Assembly (NCBI GenBank): GCA_030685235.1
Contig: MU839155.1
Location: forward strand, 161,060-225,059
From: Copromyces sp. CBS 386.78
Taxonomy: Eukaryota > Ascomycota > Sordariomycetes > Sordariales > Sordariaceae
Direction of reading: 5' to 3'
Length of the DNA stretch: 64,000 nt
This document shows, piece after piece, positions 1 through 11,873 of this stretch. The position numbers were made by a program, and so were the translations under genes. Within the stretch, counting starts at the first letter, position 1, and each line of letters opens with the position of its first letter. The notes beneath the pieces are model-generated. The model was not told the DNA's origin and made no database searches. It saw only the letters and a program-made list of their open reading frames with translations.

Positions 1-47
1 AGCCTACCGACCATAAAACAGATGCCACTTCAGTATACCTCTTCACT

Positions 48-900
48 ATGGACGGACTTCCCTATGATGTGATCTACCAAGCAAGTTGAAACCTTCAGTC
101 ATCTACTCTTGACCCAGCTAACAGGAGTATTCTGATCGAACATAGATCGTCGAAGAGTTCTGTAAATTACCTCCCTCTCAACACTTGGAGGAACCGAGAC
201 ACCTACAGCCATGCAAAAGTCCTACGTCTACCCAAAACGGCTCGTAGAGCATTTCTCTTGGTTACACCATCTCACTGTCACTCAGAAACGCCCCCAACTC
301 CGGCTTGTCACCCGATGGCGGCAAATCGTGGACTGGAGGTGTTGAATCTGACGAATCCTAGTGTGGACGTGGCGAGCCTTGAAATGTTGCTGGGGAAGTT
401 GGCGAGTGAGAAGGACAGAGATTCAGCTGAGGGATGCGGGCTTTGTTTGTGCCTCATCCATATCACTCGTATTTGGCGGTTCCTGAGCCGTTGAGTGTGG
501 ATGGTAAGTTTCAAAGTACTTTTCATTTCATTCTTTTTTTCCACTCTTTTTCGAAACGACCCCAACGACGGAGTGTTTCTAAAGATCTTGGATATAATCT
601 ACTGGCATTATTACCTGACATAGAGACAAGATAGCTAACGCACAACTCCTCACACCCGACAGCAGAGTTTGGCTTGGTGTCTTGCACTAGAAGAAAAAAC
701 CGGATGCCGCAGCGTGAAACTTATTCGGATCAAAATGATGATCATGGAAGTCTAAAAGGCAGGTAGAGGGTCGAATTGAGGACCAAAGGCCGCCAGAACC
801 TGGGTTTACAGTCATAGTCGGTATGGAATATGGGAAGTAGAACGAGATTGCAAGGTGTTTTCATATTATGAGCAAGCTAGGGAATCAGTAGGGAAAGAAA
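48..900 (+). pseudogene. Decayed F-box-like paralogue
   Basis: A short F-box-like start (MDGLPYDVIYQ, then IVEEFCK after an intron) matches the F-box core of the gene about 3 kb downstream (MPYDVLY, then IIKELCK), with the intron at the same place. Here the intron (81-145) has an unusual GC donor (GCAAGT), a GCTAAC branch site at 117-122 and a TAG acceptor. After the F-box the reading frame breaks at a stop near 250. Leucine-rich-looking pieces (LEVLNLTNPSVDV) continue in other frames. A segment WEVERDCK near 830-855 parallels WNVERDC near the end of the downstream gene. I infer a tandem duplicate that has lost its frame. A multi-intron gene cannot be fully excluded. Confidence 0.5.
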
Positions 901-2941
901 AAAGAAGAAAGAAGGCAAAGACCCAACCGTCGTTCGAACGCACCACCTCTCACTCGTCATCCCCGTTCCTCCCATCTCCCTCCGAAGAAGGTACAAAAAA
1001 AAGACCAACAACCGCTCGATTGAGTGGCATCTCAGTGAACCATCGAAACACCAACCTTTTTAATTGTCGAATATTTTTGTTTTGTGAAAGATTACCTTCT
1101 TCTGTCGCTGCTCACACCTGCAGATCCTTAATTAGTGGACGGGGCTTACGATGTGGAACGCGCTATCGGTTGCTTGAATGTACATCATCGTTTCCCAACC
1201 GACAGGTATCTTTTTCGGGGGTGGATTTAAGGTGTTAGGACGGTTGACCGTTACGCCACTCGACCAAGCGATTGTTGGTGAATGAAGGTGCCAATCAGGT
1301 CCCTCATAAACCCATTAGGCGGTCTGGCCTGGTCTTGCAGCGTCGGTGCTGGTCTGGTCGGTGCCCGGGCCGGGATGGGATGAAATGGGATGGAAGAAAG
1401 GAAGGAGGGAAAGAGTGGTGGCCCTGGCAGCTGTGCCGGAGCGTGCGGGTGGTGCCTGCAGACAAAGGGAAAGTGCTTCCGTCCGCTGGAAATTTGAAAT
1501 GTCGTCACCAGCAACGGAGAAAAAGAGAAGTCACTCGAATTGCGTATCTCTGCTCTTTTCGCGTTCTGGTACGTTCGTTTTCTTTAGTTCTGACCCCGGC
1601 CTCTTTCATGAGCAGTGTGTGCTTTCCTATTCTGGTTGCTCTTCGCTGCCTAATCCATCACCATGCTTGCGTCCGATGTCGGCAACTACTCCCGTCGAGT
1701 CCCTTCCATCTCCGAGGGAGAACATGCCCATATAACTGCAGCGTAAATATGCCCATTTTCCAATCTGCATGGCTTGCTTACACCTGGCCCAAGTATATCT
1801 TCCGCTCAGTCAACACTCACTAGCACTTGTCAACATACTAGCCTGGCGGGAGAAGAAGATGGCCACTTTCCAAGAAAATAGGAAGAAGAAAAAGAGGACC
1901 AAACCTCCCCATGCTGAGCCGAGAAAAAGAAGGCGTCTAAATTGTGGGGGAGAGGACAAAACTATTGCAGCCTCCGAATGTATGTACCTACCTGTTACAT
2001 AAAGACACCCTTAATGTCAGCAGTAGAGTCGAGAAGAAACATATACATATACTGTAACACATGACGTCCCTGAATGGAACTTGTAAATTTACTCCTCCCT
2101 AGGTATCTCAGAAGAACACGTTCATCCCCCAGATCTTTAGACTACAGGCGCCCTTACGGTGAGTTCACTATCCTTCCATAAGCGATCCTATGTGTAAACA
2201 GCGGGTCTCTCTTGGTCACTTTTGTGCGTAGTGGTCATTCGTAGCTGCAATAAAGGGGAAAAAGGCATCCAACGAGCGTTTGTTGTATTTCTGTTCTCAG
2301 TATTTCTGTACTTAGAGGTACATTCCCAAACCTGTCCGTCCCCGTCTTCATAGTTCGAGAGCGTGTACGGTTTTAGCCCCAGTGGTTAACCGGCGGCAAA
2401 AGAAGCAACATGACATTCCTAGCGTGTACTTTTGGGCAGTCTTTTGCTTGTGATCCATTCGCCTGTAGTCCAAGTACTTCTGGTCCGAATGCCTCTTGTC
2501 CACTTGCTTCTATTCTGATTCACCTTTCTATCTCTTCAACGCCAGTTCCAGGAAACATGAGGAAAGATGAGGCTGGCTACCTCTAGTTTCTTTCCTGCTT
2601 GTGTCCACCGGTATCTAGTAGATGTAGGGGATAATTTGAGTTCACCGTTCCCTTCCACTTACTTCCATCATTGTCTTCTCATCCGCTGGGTGTCCCGGTT
2701 TCTTTCACGTTGGACGAACAACCCGCAAATAAAACCCAATCTGGTCCCACCGTCTTCTAACCACTCGTCCGCTCGCGCGCACCCATACATCCTGACATTC
2801 TGTCTAAACCCGAGCAAATTCCTCGCACTTTGCTTCCCTCTTCAATCTTTCGGGTTACTCCGTATCTGCACCCGCCCCTGCAACTTACCCAACTTCCCCG
2901 GTCTCAGCGTATCGACTTTGACAGGCAGGCAGGCAGTCAAC
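901..2941. other. Intergenic region with no supported gene
   Basis: Several open frames of 60-180 codons occur here on both strands, but none has a recognisable domain, a plausible start context or composition like the neighbouring genes. The last 400 bases are pyrimidine- and CA-rich and look like the 5' leader of the F-box-like gene. The frame is open upstream of that gene's start (from about 2567), but the encoded residues look like translated leader. Confidence 0.5.
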
Positions 2942-4605
2942 ATGCCACCTCGACGAACTCAAACTCTAGCAACAAAATTCCACGCCATCTCCCTAGAAGA
3001 CGATGACGACAACAGAAAAAAGAAGAGGAAGAGGAACAACTACCCCATGCTCGGACCAAAGAGAAGAAGAAAGAACAGAAGACGATGTACGAAGCCCTCA
3101 AGACCGGAACCACCAGAACCGGAGCCATCAGAACCGCACTCACCAGTACCTAACTCCACGAAACCAAGCCCTACTATAAAACCAGAACCATCAGATGCAG
3201 CCGACTCATCAGACGGCGAGGATCTTTTCATGTTTGGCCTATCAGCACAGGAGAGATCTGAGCTGGAGCTAGAGCGGAAGCCATCGGAATTCGTACCTCG
3301 CCCGCCTCCGGACGGGGGATTGACGTTGGATCGGATGCCGTATGATGTTCTTTACTTGGTTAGTTGGAAGTCTTTTTCTCTCTGCCTTTTTTTTTTTTTT
3401 TTTTTGTCCTTTTTTTCCTTGTCTTTCCCTTTTCTTTCTGCCTCTGTCTTCTTTCTCTCTTCGCATTATCCCCTTTGTTTCTTGTTCGTTGCACCACCCC
3501 TACAATCCCCTTCCAAAAAGGCTAATAACCCGCTGATGTGTTTCCATCCGTACAACAACAGATAATCAAAGAGCTCTGTAAACCCATCCCCTTGCGGTCT
3601 GACTTACTCCAAGATCAGCTCGCGCCATGTACTTACAGGGTGGGGGGATTTGATTGGGAAAATGAAACCCGTCTTGCTATCCGACATCTCCGCGCACTAC
3701 CTTTCGTTTGCAAGGCGTTCTATGAGCCAGCGATGGCGAGTATCTACAGATACATCCCCTTCAGCTTTCATTTTCTCAATATCGAGAACTGGTCTAGCCT
3801 CGCTAAGTTTTGGAGTCGACAGGAGAATCGTCCCGTGATGGACCGTATACAACGACTCCATGTTGTCCTCAAGCCAAAGTTGCTCGACTGTTGGTATTTC
3901 GACTCACGCTGCGCAGATGAGCCTGATGTGAAGAACCATCTTGATGGTGTCAGACAACTCACCAAGGTATTGGCGTCTTCCCTGACGGATCTACCAGAGC
4001 TGAAAGAGCTTGATATCAGCATAGTAAACGACGGTGACGCCTTGGGCTGGTGGCCTTGTGACATGAAACCTTCGTGGAATCTCCTCACGAGCTTGGAGAG
4101 CGCGCTTACAAACCGGTTTGATAATCTGACTACGCTTGGACTAAAAGCCCCTGCCTATGATTTGGCTTCACTTCTGCGGAGCGCGTCGCCGGAGCTCTGT
4201 ACGAATCTCAGATCATTTTACTGCACACTATCAAGCTTTGACTTTTGGCCTGGATTCATGTCTCACGAAAACCCAACAGAGTCAATCAATGCCTTCGTCA
4301 AAAGCTGTCCTAAATTGGTGAGCTTGTCACTCCCTTACCTCAGCAAGGGGCTGCGGCTACATCCGGATAATACGGGGTTGAAAGAACTGAGTGCCTTCGA
4401 GGACGGGCCTGATGACCAAACCTGTTCGTATTTTGAGAGTTTGTATCTCGACCTTTTCCCTGTACTCATGTCAAAAGCGGCCGCTCGAATAGAATTGTGG
4501 AACGTGGAGCGGGACTGTAAGTTGTTGAGAATTTATTCACCTCTCCAAGGCCAAATCCGCAGTTGGAGTTCCCGTCATCTCCCGAGGATTTGGAATGTTT
4601 CATGA
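2942..4605 (+). CDS. F-box-like protein, probable SCF substrate adaptor
   Basis: Predicted join of 2942-3358 and 3562-4605, 486 residues. Residues 1-75 are strongly basic (KKKRKRN, KRRRKNRRR), followed by a Pro/Glu-rich linker. An F-box-like core follows across the intron (LDRMPYDVLY, IIKELCK, later LPFVCKAFYEPAM), then several hundred residues with LRR-like spacing (LPELKELDI, LTTLGLKAP, CPKLVSLSLPYL). The family normally recruits substrates to SCF ubiquitin ligases; the substrate is unknown. The intron (203 bp) has a GTTAGT donor, a CAACAG acceptor and a long T tract, and splices in frame. I chose the start in the AACATG context because upstream in-frame sequence looks untranslated. The 3' end is uncertain: a GTAAGT at 4516 could start another intron leading to a different C-terminus near 4,625-4,675. 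Confidence 0.65.
3359..3561 (+). other. Intron of the F-box-like gene with T tract
   Basis: Starts GTTAGT and ends CAACAG. It contains a run of about 18 T near 3389-3406 and is longer than most introns in this window. Phase 0 splicing restores the F-box helix (YDVLYL joined to IIKELCK), and the same intron position is seen in the decayed upstream copy. Confidence 0.7.
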
Positions 4606-6638
4606 AAGAGCGAGGGCTAACAGATAATCTCACCCGTCAGTCCGTGGCCAAAACTGGTACACCAAACTGGCAGTAAAACTAGGCTGCAGACTGAAAGTGG
4701 TGAGATCAACGGACTCGCAAGACTTGATGGTGGCAGTGCTTGCGAAGGGATAAGACGGAGCTTGGTAACAAAGGTCATCTAGTTAAAAGGGGTGTGAGAG
4801 GAGCGATTGTGCCCCCAGTGTTTGGTCCTGCGAAAGCATCATCATATGTAACTCTTTGGGCGCGTCCTGTTCCGGTGATAAGGCGGGAAAAGAAGTTCCT
4901 ATGACAACCTTGATATCCCCTTTCAGTGCTGTTAGCTTCAGAGTGTGATCTGCTCAGCCTTCTTATCAATCCCGATGGCTTGACTATAGATGGAAAAGCC
5001 TATATGTCCCAGGTTCGCCAAGTGTTGAAGTGGTCCGAGTTGAGTGGTCTTGGGGCTGGAACAAAGCAGGAGTACCCAAACATTGGTCTAATGACCGTGA
5101 CCGACTTTCTGAACAATTCCCGTGACGGTTGACATATGTACCCAATGACAGGGGCTCGGTGACGGGTTGGGATGGACAGCCACCACGAGTCTGGGGCATC
5201 TAGAAGGAAACGGGCAAACTTCCATGCATATCAGGGGCTCCGTGGTTGATTAGCCCTAATGGAACTGCTGCTTTGTTGGCCCATCATTTTTGTACAGCCT
5301 GATGGCGATGAGAGGATTGAGGCACACAGAGAGGCTGTTTCTTTGCAGAGTGTCCATGTTCCCTAGGTACGTATCGAGGATCAGAAAAGCCAAGAGATCA
5401 GGCTGATAGCCAAGACCGATGATGTTGTTTGGGTGGGCAAGTAGGTGGTATTGTTGGCGTAAAAGCTAGCGGGTGTGTGGCTATGCTGGGTCAGATGGTG
5501 TGTGTTGGTAAAGGTTCGATTGGCCGGATCGGCTCGGACTTGAAAGGTTCTGCCGTCTTATCACTGAGTCTTGACATGTTTTCATGTTGTCGTGAGTGAA
5601 TAACTGGTTTAATACATTGATTAGCAGGATGCGGCAGAAGATGATGGAGCAGTCAGAGGGGAGTCTAAGATAGCGGGAATAACGTGTTCTTGCGAGGTCA
5701 GCATCAATGCTCGATAACCGACCGGAAGAGGTCATGGCGAAAAGACGGATTCGATGTGACGTGCGGTGCGTCATAGGGGGGCCTAGATGCCCAATAACGT
5801 TCATTAATGCCAGCAGACCCCAATATCAAAGACTCCTACACAGTCTCGGAATCAGCAACTGAATGTTGGGGTTTTGCGCTATCGGGCCCCGTGATCCTGT
5901 AACTAACGAAGAGGGCGTTGACGGGGCAGTGCATGGAAGGAGGCAGGTTGGTTGCCTATGAGGCATTTTGGAGACATTGAAGATAGATAGTCTTTATTCG
6001 GTTGGGTGTGAGAAACTGGAAGTTGATGAAGCCAACGAATCGATGTGCGTGCTGATGGAAAGTTGAAGGGGAAGAAACGGTGGTCAGCATCTCAATTGGA
6101 GAAGAAAGTGGAAGTGACGGGACCAACTGCAAAATTCATGCGGGGAAATGACTCCACGGTGCAACACTAACATCATCCACTGATCTCCAAATCGACCGCT
6201 AAAAAATGCACCTTGCAGGACAGCCCCAGCGCCATGCCCAAACTGGCTTGGGCCCTGCTCCTGCCGCCCTTCCCCACATCGACCCTTGTCACTAACATCC
6301 CTTTTAGGAAATGTTATGGCTTACACGACAGGAACCACGCCTGAGCACACCACACCACTTTTTTTCTTAGATGCACACTGCAAGTGTTAGATCCGGGCCC
6401 AGAAACCTACCAAGAGGCGAGTCATACATGCCATCGCACTCTGTCCTCTTGTCTTGGCCACATTGCTGAATTCGAGACTGCTTAAAAGATTCCCCTCGCC
6501 CCCTCCCTCGAATTTGTCTTTCTGGATTTCCACATTCCATCTACCACTACACCCATTTATCCAACCCAGTGCAACCATCTCAATAACAACAGCCACTTGC
6601 TCTCTTGGTTCCAACACACACACCTCGCCATCACCACC
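4606..6638. other. Intergenic region and stomatin-gene leader
   Basis: No convincing coding sequence is visible. Short open frames at 4,926-5,132 and 5,481-5,804 lack motifs. The final ~200 bases are C/T- and CA-rich without purine-rich coding periodicity, as expected for the transcribed leader of the downstream gene. Confidence 0.5.
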
Positions 6639-7754
6639 ATGAGCTCCATCTCGACCGACCCGGCTCCCCTCAAGGGCAAGGCCACCGCCTTCACCGAGTA
6701 CGATCCTCACGAGCACTCGGAGCCCCATACAAACGGCGCCGGCGGTTTCCGGCCTCAAGCTCCCATGACGGTGCAGCCTCCCAAGGCCGAAGACCTCCAA
6801 AAGTCGTACGCCAGCATCATCACCCACGACGCCGACCCCAAGGACTGGTACGGCTTCCTGATCAGCGGCCTCGGCACCGTCATCGGCACCCTCGGCGCCA
6901 TCCCGTGCTGCATTGTCTGCCCCAACCCCTACAAGACCGTCGAGCAGGGTAACGTCGGCCTGGTGACCAAGTTCGGCAAGTTCTACAAGGCCGTCGACCC
7001 GGGCCTCGTCCGCGTCAACCCGTGCGCCGAGAAGCTGATCCAGGTGGACGTCAAGATCCAGATCGTCGAGGTGCCGCAGCAGGTGTGCATGACCAAGGAC
7101 AACGTTACCGTTCAGTTGACGAGCGTTATCTACTACCACATCGTCAGCCCCCACAAGGCCGCCTTCGGTATTACCAACGTCAAGCAGGCCCTGATTGAGC
7201 GTACCCAGACCACGCTGCGCCATGTTATCGGTGCTCGTGTACTGCAGGATGTGATCGAGCGTCGTGAGGAGATCGCCCAGTCTATCGGGGAGATTATTGA
7301 GGATGTTGCGGCCGAGTGGGGTGTTGCCGTCGAGAGCATGCTCATCAAGGACATCATCTTCTCTCATGAGCTGCAAGACTCCCTCTCCATGGCTGCCCAG
7401 AGCAAGCGTATCGGCGAGAGCAAGATCATTGCCGCCAAGGCCGAGGTCGAGGCCGCCAAGCTGATGAGGCAGGCCGCCGATATCTTGAGCTCTGCTCCCG
7501 CTATGCAGATCCGCTACCTCGAGGCTATGCAGGCTATGGCCAAGTCGGCGAACAGCAAGGTCATCTTCTTGCCGGCCACGAACCAGACGATGCCTAGTCA
7601 GGCGCAGTTCAATGCCTCGTTGGATGCCCCGGCTTCTTTCAACCAGGGCCAGGGCAGCGGTGCGAAGAACGACACGACTTCGTTCCACAACTTTGGCGGT
7701 TCCGATGGGGGATTCCAACAGGCGTTGAATGCCCATATTGTTGAGAATATCTAA
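6639..7754 (+). CDS. Stomatin-like SPFH/band-7 membrane protein
   Basis: Single-exon gene of 371 residues. A polar N-terminus (1-70) is followed by a hydrophobic hairpin segment (about 71-95: WYGFLISGLG, IPCCIVCPNPY) and then the prohibitin-homology/SPFH domain (about 96-270). Typical signatures are EQGNVGLVTKFGKFY, DPGLVRVNP, an RR/EE-rich helical region (QDVIERREEIAQ) and an Ala/Glu-rich coiled-coil stretch (AAKAEVEAAKLMRQAADIL). The C-terminus is Gln/Asn/Gly-rich. Stomatins are inner-leaflet scaffold proteins that oligomerise and organise membrane microdomains. The ATG at 6639 lies in an ideal CACCACCATG context; an in-frame ATG 14 codons upstream has a poorer one. Codon use is strongly C-biased, suggesting good expression. 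A 449-codon open frame on the opposite strand is a by-product of this bias. Confidence 0.93.
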   Translation: MSSISTDPAPLKGKATAFTEYDPHEHSEPHTNGAGGFRPQAPMTVQPPKAEDLQKSYASIITHDADPKDWYGFLISGLGTVIGTLGAIPCCIVCPNPYKTVEQGNVGLVTKFGKFYKAVDPGLVRVNPCAEKLIQVDVKIQIVEVPQQVCMTKDNVTVQLTSVIYYHIVSPHKAAFGITNVKQALIERTQTTLRHVIGARVLQDVIERREEIAQSIGEIIEDVAAEWGVAVESMLIKDIIFSHELQDSLSMAAQSKRIGESKIIAAKAEVEAAKLMRQAADILSSAPAMQIRYLEAMQAMAKSANSKVIFLPATNQTMPSQAQFNASLDAPASFNQGQGSGAKNDTTSFHNFGGSDGGFQQALNAHIVENI

Positions 7755-9939
7755 GCCCCTAGAGGTACGAGGTCATGATATTATGATCAACGATATGGAC
7801 GGGTTTTCCCATCTCCAGGCAACGAGGAAAGCGATGGTTAAGCTTTTCCGAATTACACGATTCGATCGACCCTCACAAAAACACTCAAGACTCAATACTA
7901 CAGCCTACCGCTGCTCAGCTAGAGCTTAATCAGGGGCTTTGCACAATTTTCTTTTCTCTCTAAAAGTACATATCTTCTTTTACAGGATACCCATGGGCTT
8001 GTTTTGGTTTTTGATTCTGGAGGTTTCAGTTGGAAGGCACGGTACAGGGAAGCGATAATGGGGAATGGATTTTTGTTGGCTTGGACCATGGGCATCGCTC
8101 GTTGAAGTACATATCTTGTTTAATGAATATACCTATACGCTGTCATTATCCTTACTCTAAATACATTATACATTCGCTAGTATTGGTAATGATAATTCTA
8201 TTCCATAGCGCTACTTGTCGTATCGTGCAAACTTGTTCAATGCTAAGCCTCGGTGATAGAACAAAACACATAAGCTTGATGTTAAAACACATATTCACAC
8301 TCAGGTTAAGCCTTTGTTATCCAAGAACAGACATAAACTTCTTATAAAACGCCTAGACCATTCGACCAGAGGTCTCAACCCAACAGACATTTTTGCATGC
8401 ATATATACCGCCTTCTCATTTCTCAACACCCTCTGCCTCCCGTCATCTGATAAACCTTAACCACTCCACTTCCATCGAACGCACTTAACTCAAATGAGTA
8501 CCCAAGGTACATGATATTCGCCAAATACAGTCATGTTCCATACTCCCCCGGTTCATCCGGTTTGGTAGGTAGTCTAGGATCTGTCTACTCTTCGCTATAA
8601 CAGTCGAACACATGCAGAAAGCTGCTTCTTCTCGTGTTGGTCGACGTGCGGGTAAAACTCGCTTGGTTCGCAAAAAAAAAAAACAAAAAAAAAAACCGTG
8701 CCGTGCCACTTCCCGCTATAATCTTCGCATCGTTGGTAGTCTCTAATCAGTCTAATCTTGGCTATAAACGTACACATGTAGTACGTGTGTAGGATACAGA
8801 CGAGGGTTTGTGCCAACATTTTGGTGAGGTGCCTGAGGTAATTAATCACTTGTATTAGCAGCTATACTTTATGCCCGCTTTTAATGTCATCCAAACTCAA
8901 GAGAATTTAACTTACATATACTGGGGGACGTGGTTGGTGGTATGTGTGCAGTATAATATGAGGTTGAGAACTCAGAAACATTGCAGGGTGGAACTCAACA
9001 TACAAAACGTTGAGGGCGGAGTTCCAGGATTGTGATAGTTGAAGGACGTGATGAAATCAGGAAAGGGTGCTCCAGGCTACTTCCATTAATTCCAAGATTG
9101 CGAGTCGAAGGACGGCGCCATATTCAGCACCTAGGTGTGTGCCGAATATGCCTGTGACCGCACTGGAGTGTGAAGATGACAGCGGTGGAGGAGTTGATAA
9201 ATTGTGCATAGCCGTGGAGCTGCTCTTCGCGTTTAGAGTCTTGTAGGTCTCTCTCTCTCAGTTCATCTAGATATCGGTCTAGGTACCTCAGCTTCTTTTT
9301 TCTCGCAAGATCATGAGGTTTGTTGTAATTTTCTAGACCCGTTCAGTCTTGTTGCTATGCTGAGATGACGGTTGGAAAAATGCGGATGTGCTTGTAAAAG
9401 TGCTGACGTTCTCTGGATGGGTGTGGAGGTTATCGTGGTGGTAGTCACCGTCCGAATAACAGGAGCGGGGTACAGCAGAATGGACAAACTTGTTGGGACG
9501 ACATTTTGGAAAGAATTTGATCAAAATTTTGGATTGATCAGATCAAAAAGGAAGGTTTGGTTGCGCCATGCTTTGTGGCTGTGTTCGACGAAATACGACG
9601 TGTGGATGGTTCCTGAGTTTTCGCGTATACCTCCTGAGAGGGAAGTCACGCAATCTCGCCCTTCTGGGGCTTCCAAGTCTCGGACCTACTGAGGGAAGAA
9701 AAGGGTCAGCAAAAATCATCAGGAAAGTAACCCAAGATAGTAGAGGCGTCGTGACACTAACAAGTCGTACTCCTGATGATGCTCGTCCCCCATATTGTTT
9801 GCAATCGAAGAGGTCATGGTATTTCCTTGCTTGATCGGGAATTTTGTTGGATAGTAGGTTTGGATGAAAGCGTGAGGTGAGCATTTTTGATGACCGAGAC
9901 CTGAGTCGAAAGGAAAACAAGAGAGAAGACGAATGGACT
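7755..9939. other. Intergenic region, no supported gene
   Basis: Begins with the stomatin 3' untranslated region. The rest is moderately AT-rich with A tracts near 8670-8695. No open frame shows domain content, and no RNA gene fold was recognised. Confidence 0.5.
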
Positions 9940-11270
9940 TTATAACAAAGCAGCCTGTTGAGCCTCTCGCTGACGTTGCAAGTGGGCCGCCAAAGCGACC
10001 TGAGCCTTGCGTGCCTTTTCCTCCCGGTCACGACGATCGGCAGCGTACTGACGTACGCGCTCGTCGTTTTCCCTGCGCCATTGCTGACGCTTCTTTCTTT
10101 CTAGAAACATAGACGTGTCGGATCGCCCGGACTCCATTACTTTACCCCGGATTAATCTCCTAGCCTTCACTGCCTTCAATGCATGGAACGGTAGGTATGA
10201 TCGCATTAGCCCGGTTCGCTGTGCTTTCCGCGTCTTGCGTGCTGGACACCGGTCACGTCTTCTGCCGGTCGTCCGAGTTGAGTGCTGGGATTTCGACAGC
10301 TTGAGTCTGGCTGGGCCTCTTCACAAGAGCGGATGACGGAGGAGCTCCTTTCAACTGAGCCACTGAGGGACAAGCGCCAATGCGTCGTGCTTTCTGCTTT
10401 CTACTTCTCCTTGACAGTTGGACTTGGGCTGTCGAAAAAGGAGTGATCGAATAGCCAGTTTTCTTGTTCAGTCGGGTGGAACGACGAACAGGCTGAGAGA
10501 TTGTCGAAGTTGGGACCTTCGGGGCTGGGAGTCGAGAGGGCGACAACGAGCTGAGCGCCCGTAGTAAACAAGGAGACCCATTGTTAATAAGAAGCCCTTA
10601 GAGTTGACGTCGAGATGGAGGGTCTTGAGGTTCTTCAACTCGCCGAGCCAGGTGGCGATTCCCCCACGCCAGGGCCTCATAGCGTCTAGGCTAAATCTGA
10701 TCCTAACAACGTCGATATCGTTATAGTGGTAAGGCTTAAAGACGCCTTCTTCGCTAGCGAGCATAACAGTCCAGCGGACGTAGCTGGCTTCTTTTAGGAG
10801 AGGGTCGCTGATGAAGAGGTCTATAGCTTTTTCGTAGTCGGTTTGGGGGTCGTGGGGTCCCCACGCTAGCCACCACAACCCGTTATAAGTCAAGCGGTAG
10901 AATTGCTCAACTGCTTCTTCTTTAACCTAGTCGGATATAAGAGCCAACTTCCTCAGGTTGACCATTTGCTGGTTCAGGTATTGCAAGGGAATGATGTTGC
11001 GACTCTCCCCGCCGGCTGGCCTCAGACTCGGAGAGGTTCTTGTCGGACTCGAGCTCGGTTTTGTACTTGAGCGTGACGTAGCGCTTCACAGTCTCCTGGC
11101 CTAGTCAGAGAGACAAAACGCGACAAGTCGAGCACGCAGGGTGCGGGTTGTCGCAAGCAGGTCCTCTCTCGGTGCCAGCGCTTCGAGCCGAATGGTCCTC
11201 CACGCCGCAACCTGATTGAAGGCCTCCCTCCGGCTGCACCGGCATCACTCTGTTCAACAAAAAGAAGAAA
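9940..11270 (-). pseudogene. Broken minus-strand gene, member of a local repeated family
   Basis: Read right to left, coding-looking pieces follow one another in changing frames. First comes VAAWRTIRLEALAPRED near 11,200, then VKRYVTLKYKTELESDK near 11,070. A segment ending LRKLALISD is followed by an in-frame TAG (10,929-10,927) and then VKEEAVEQFYRLTYNGLWWL. The frame stays open through a 141-codon stretch (KPYHYNDIDVVRIRFSLDA, WLGELKNLKTLHLDV), then RRSTRLNKKTGYS, and finally a highly basic coiled-coil tail (RRENDERVRQYAADRRDRE) ending at 9940. The stop and frame changes suggest a pseudogene; unrecognised introns are an alternative. The first segment is duplicated at 12.63-12.70 kb with only transition differences. 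No known family was recognised. Confidence 0.45.
11166..11246 (-). repeat. Direct repeat copy A of a duplicated gene segment
   Basis: About 77-81 bp matching 12627-12703 in the same orientation. By eye there are nine substitutions, all transitions (C/T or G/A), plus one 4-bp CTCC difference. It encodes the VAAWR(T/V)IR(L/F)EALAPR segment on minus. Confidence 0.75.
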
Positions 11271-11326
11271 AAAAAATCAAACTGATAATGTATAGCAAAA
11301 CCGTAACAGCGAGTATTGTGCGCTCT

Positions 11327-11698
11327 TTATGCAGCTAGGAACATAACGATTTGGTTCTTTGTAATACCATGTGTTGTCGGAATCCTTCCGGTCTTGAGTT
11401 GTAAGACATCTCCATCCACCAGTTTCCTCAAGGCGCGGCGAGTGATGACGAGGGCAGACTTGCTGACGGTTCCCCTCGAAGCAGGCTGGCAACACTTTTT
11501 CAGAGCGTCAACAAGGGAAAGGATGATATCGTTTCCAAAGAAGAAGAGCCTATTAGTTGATGCCAGTATAGCCGAGACGGTTGATAGCACGAGCCCGGAT
11601 GATCGGAGGGGGTGTATAAATTGGTGCTGGGCAAGATGATGCTTGGAGGTGGACCTCCTCTGGTCGTACAAGCTCAGTTGCACTTTGGCGATGAACAT
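11327..11698 (-). CDS. Hypothetical 123-residue frame, possible gene fragment
   Basis: An uninterrupted frame between two decayed genes on the same strand. It contains SALVITRRALRKLVDGDVL and a basic middle part and has no recognised domain. It may be a terminal exon of one of the neighbouring broken genes or a chance frame. Confidence 0.2.
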   Translation of the reverse strand: MFIAKVQLSLYDQRRSTSKHHLAQHQFIHPLRSSGLVLSTVSAILASTNRLFFFGNDIILSLVDALKKCCQPASRGTVSKSALVITRRALRKLVDGDVLQLKTGRIPTTHGITKNQIVMFLAA

Positions 11699-11873
11699 GC
11701 TTTGCGTCGGAGCACTGAAACAGCTTGTCTACAGTGCCCAATGGCAGCTGACGACGACAGAGTGACCTACCAGCCAAGGGGTGTAAGTGCGCCTATAGCT
11801 AATGCACCCATCGTTGTTTGCTAAACCAACACTGGGCGTGTCTCGAAGTCTGGGGGTGAGATATCTATCTCCT

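Noticed and set aside
1272..1823. 183-codon plus frame
   Set aside because: No motif, overlapping frames on both strands, composition of non-coding DNA.
6387..7736. 449-codon minus-strand open frame
   Set aside because: It is exactly antisense to the stomatin gene, whose G/C-ending codon bias leaves the opposite frame free of stops. It has a repetitive L/D/G/V composition and no domain.
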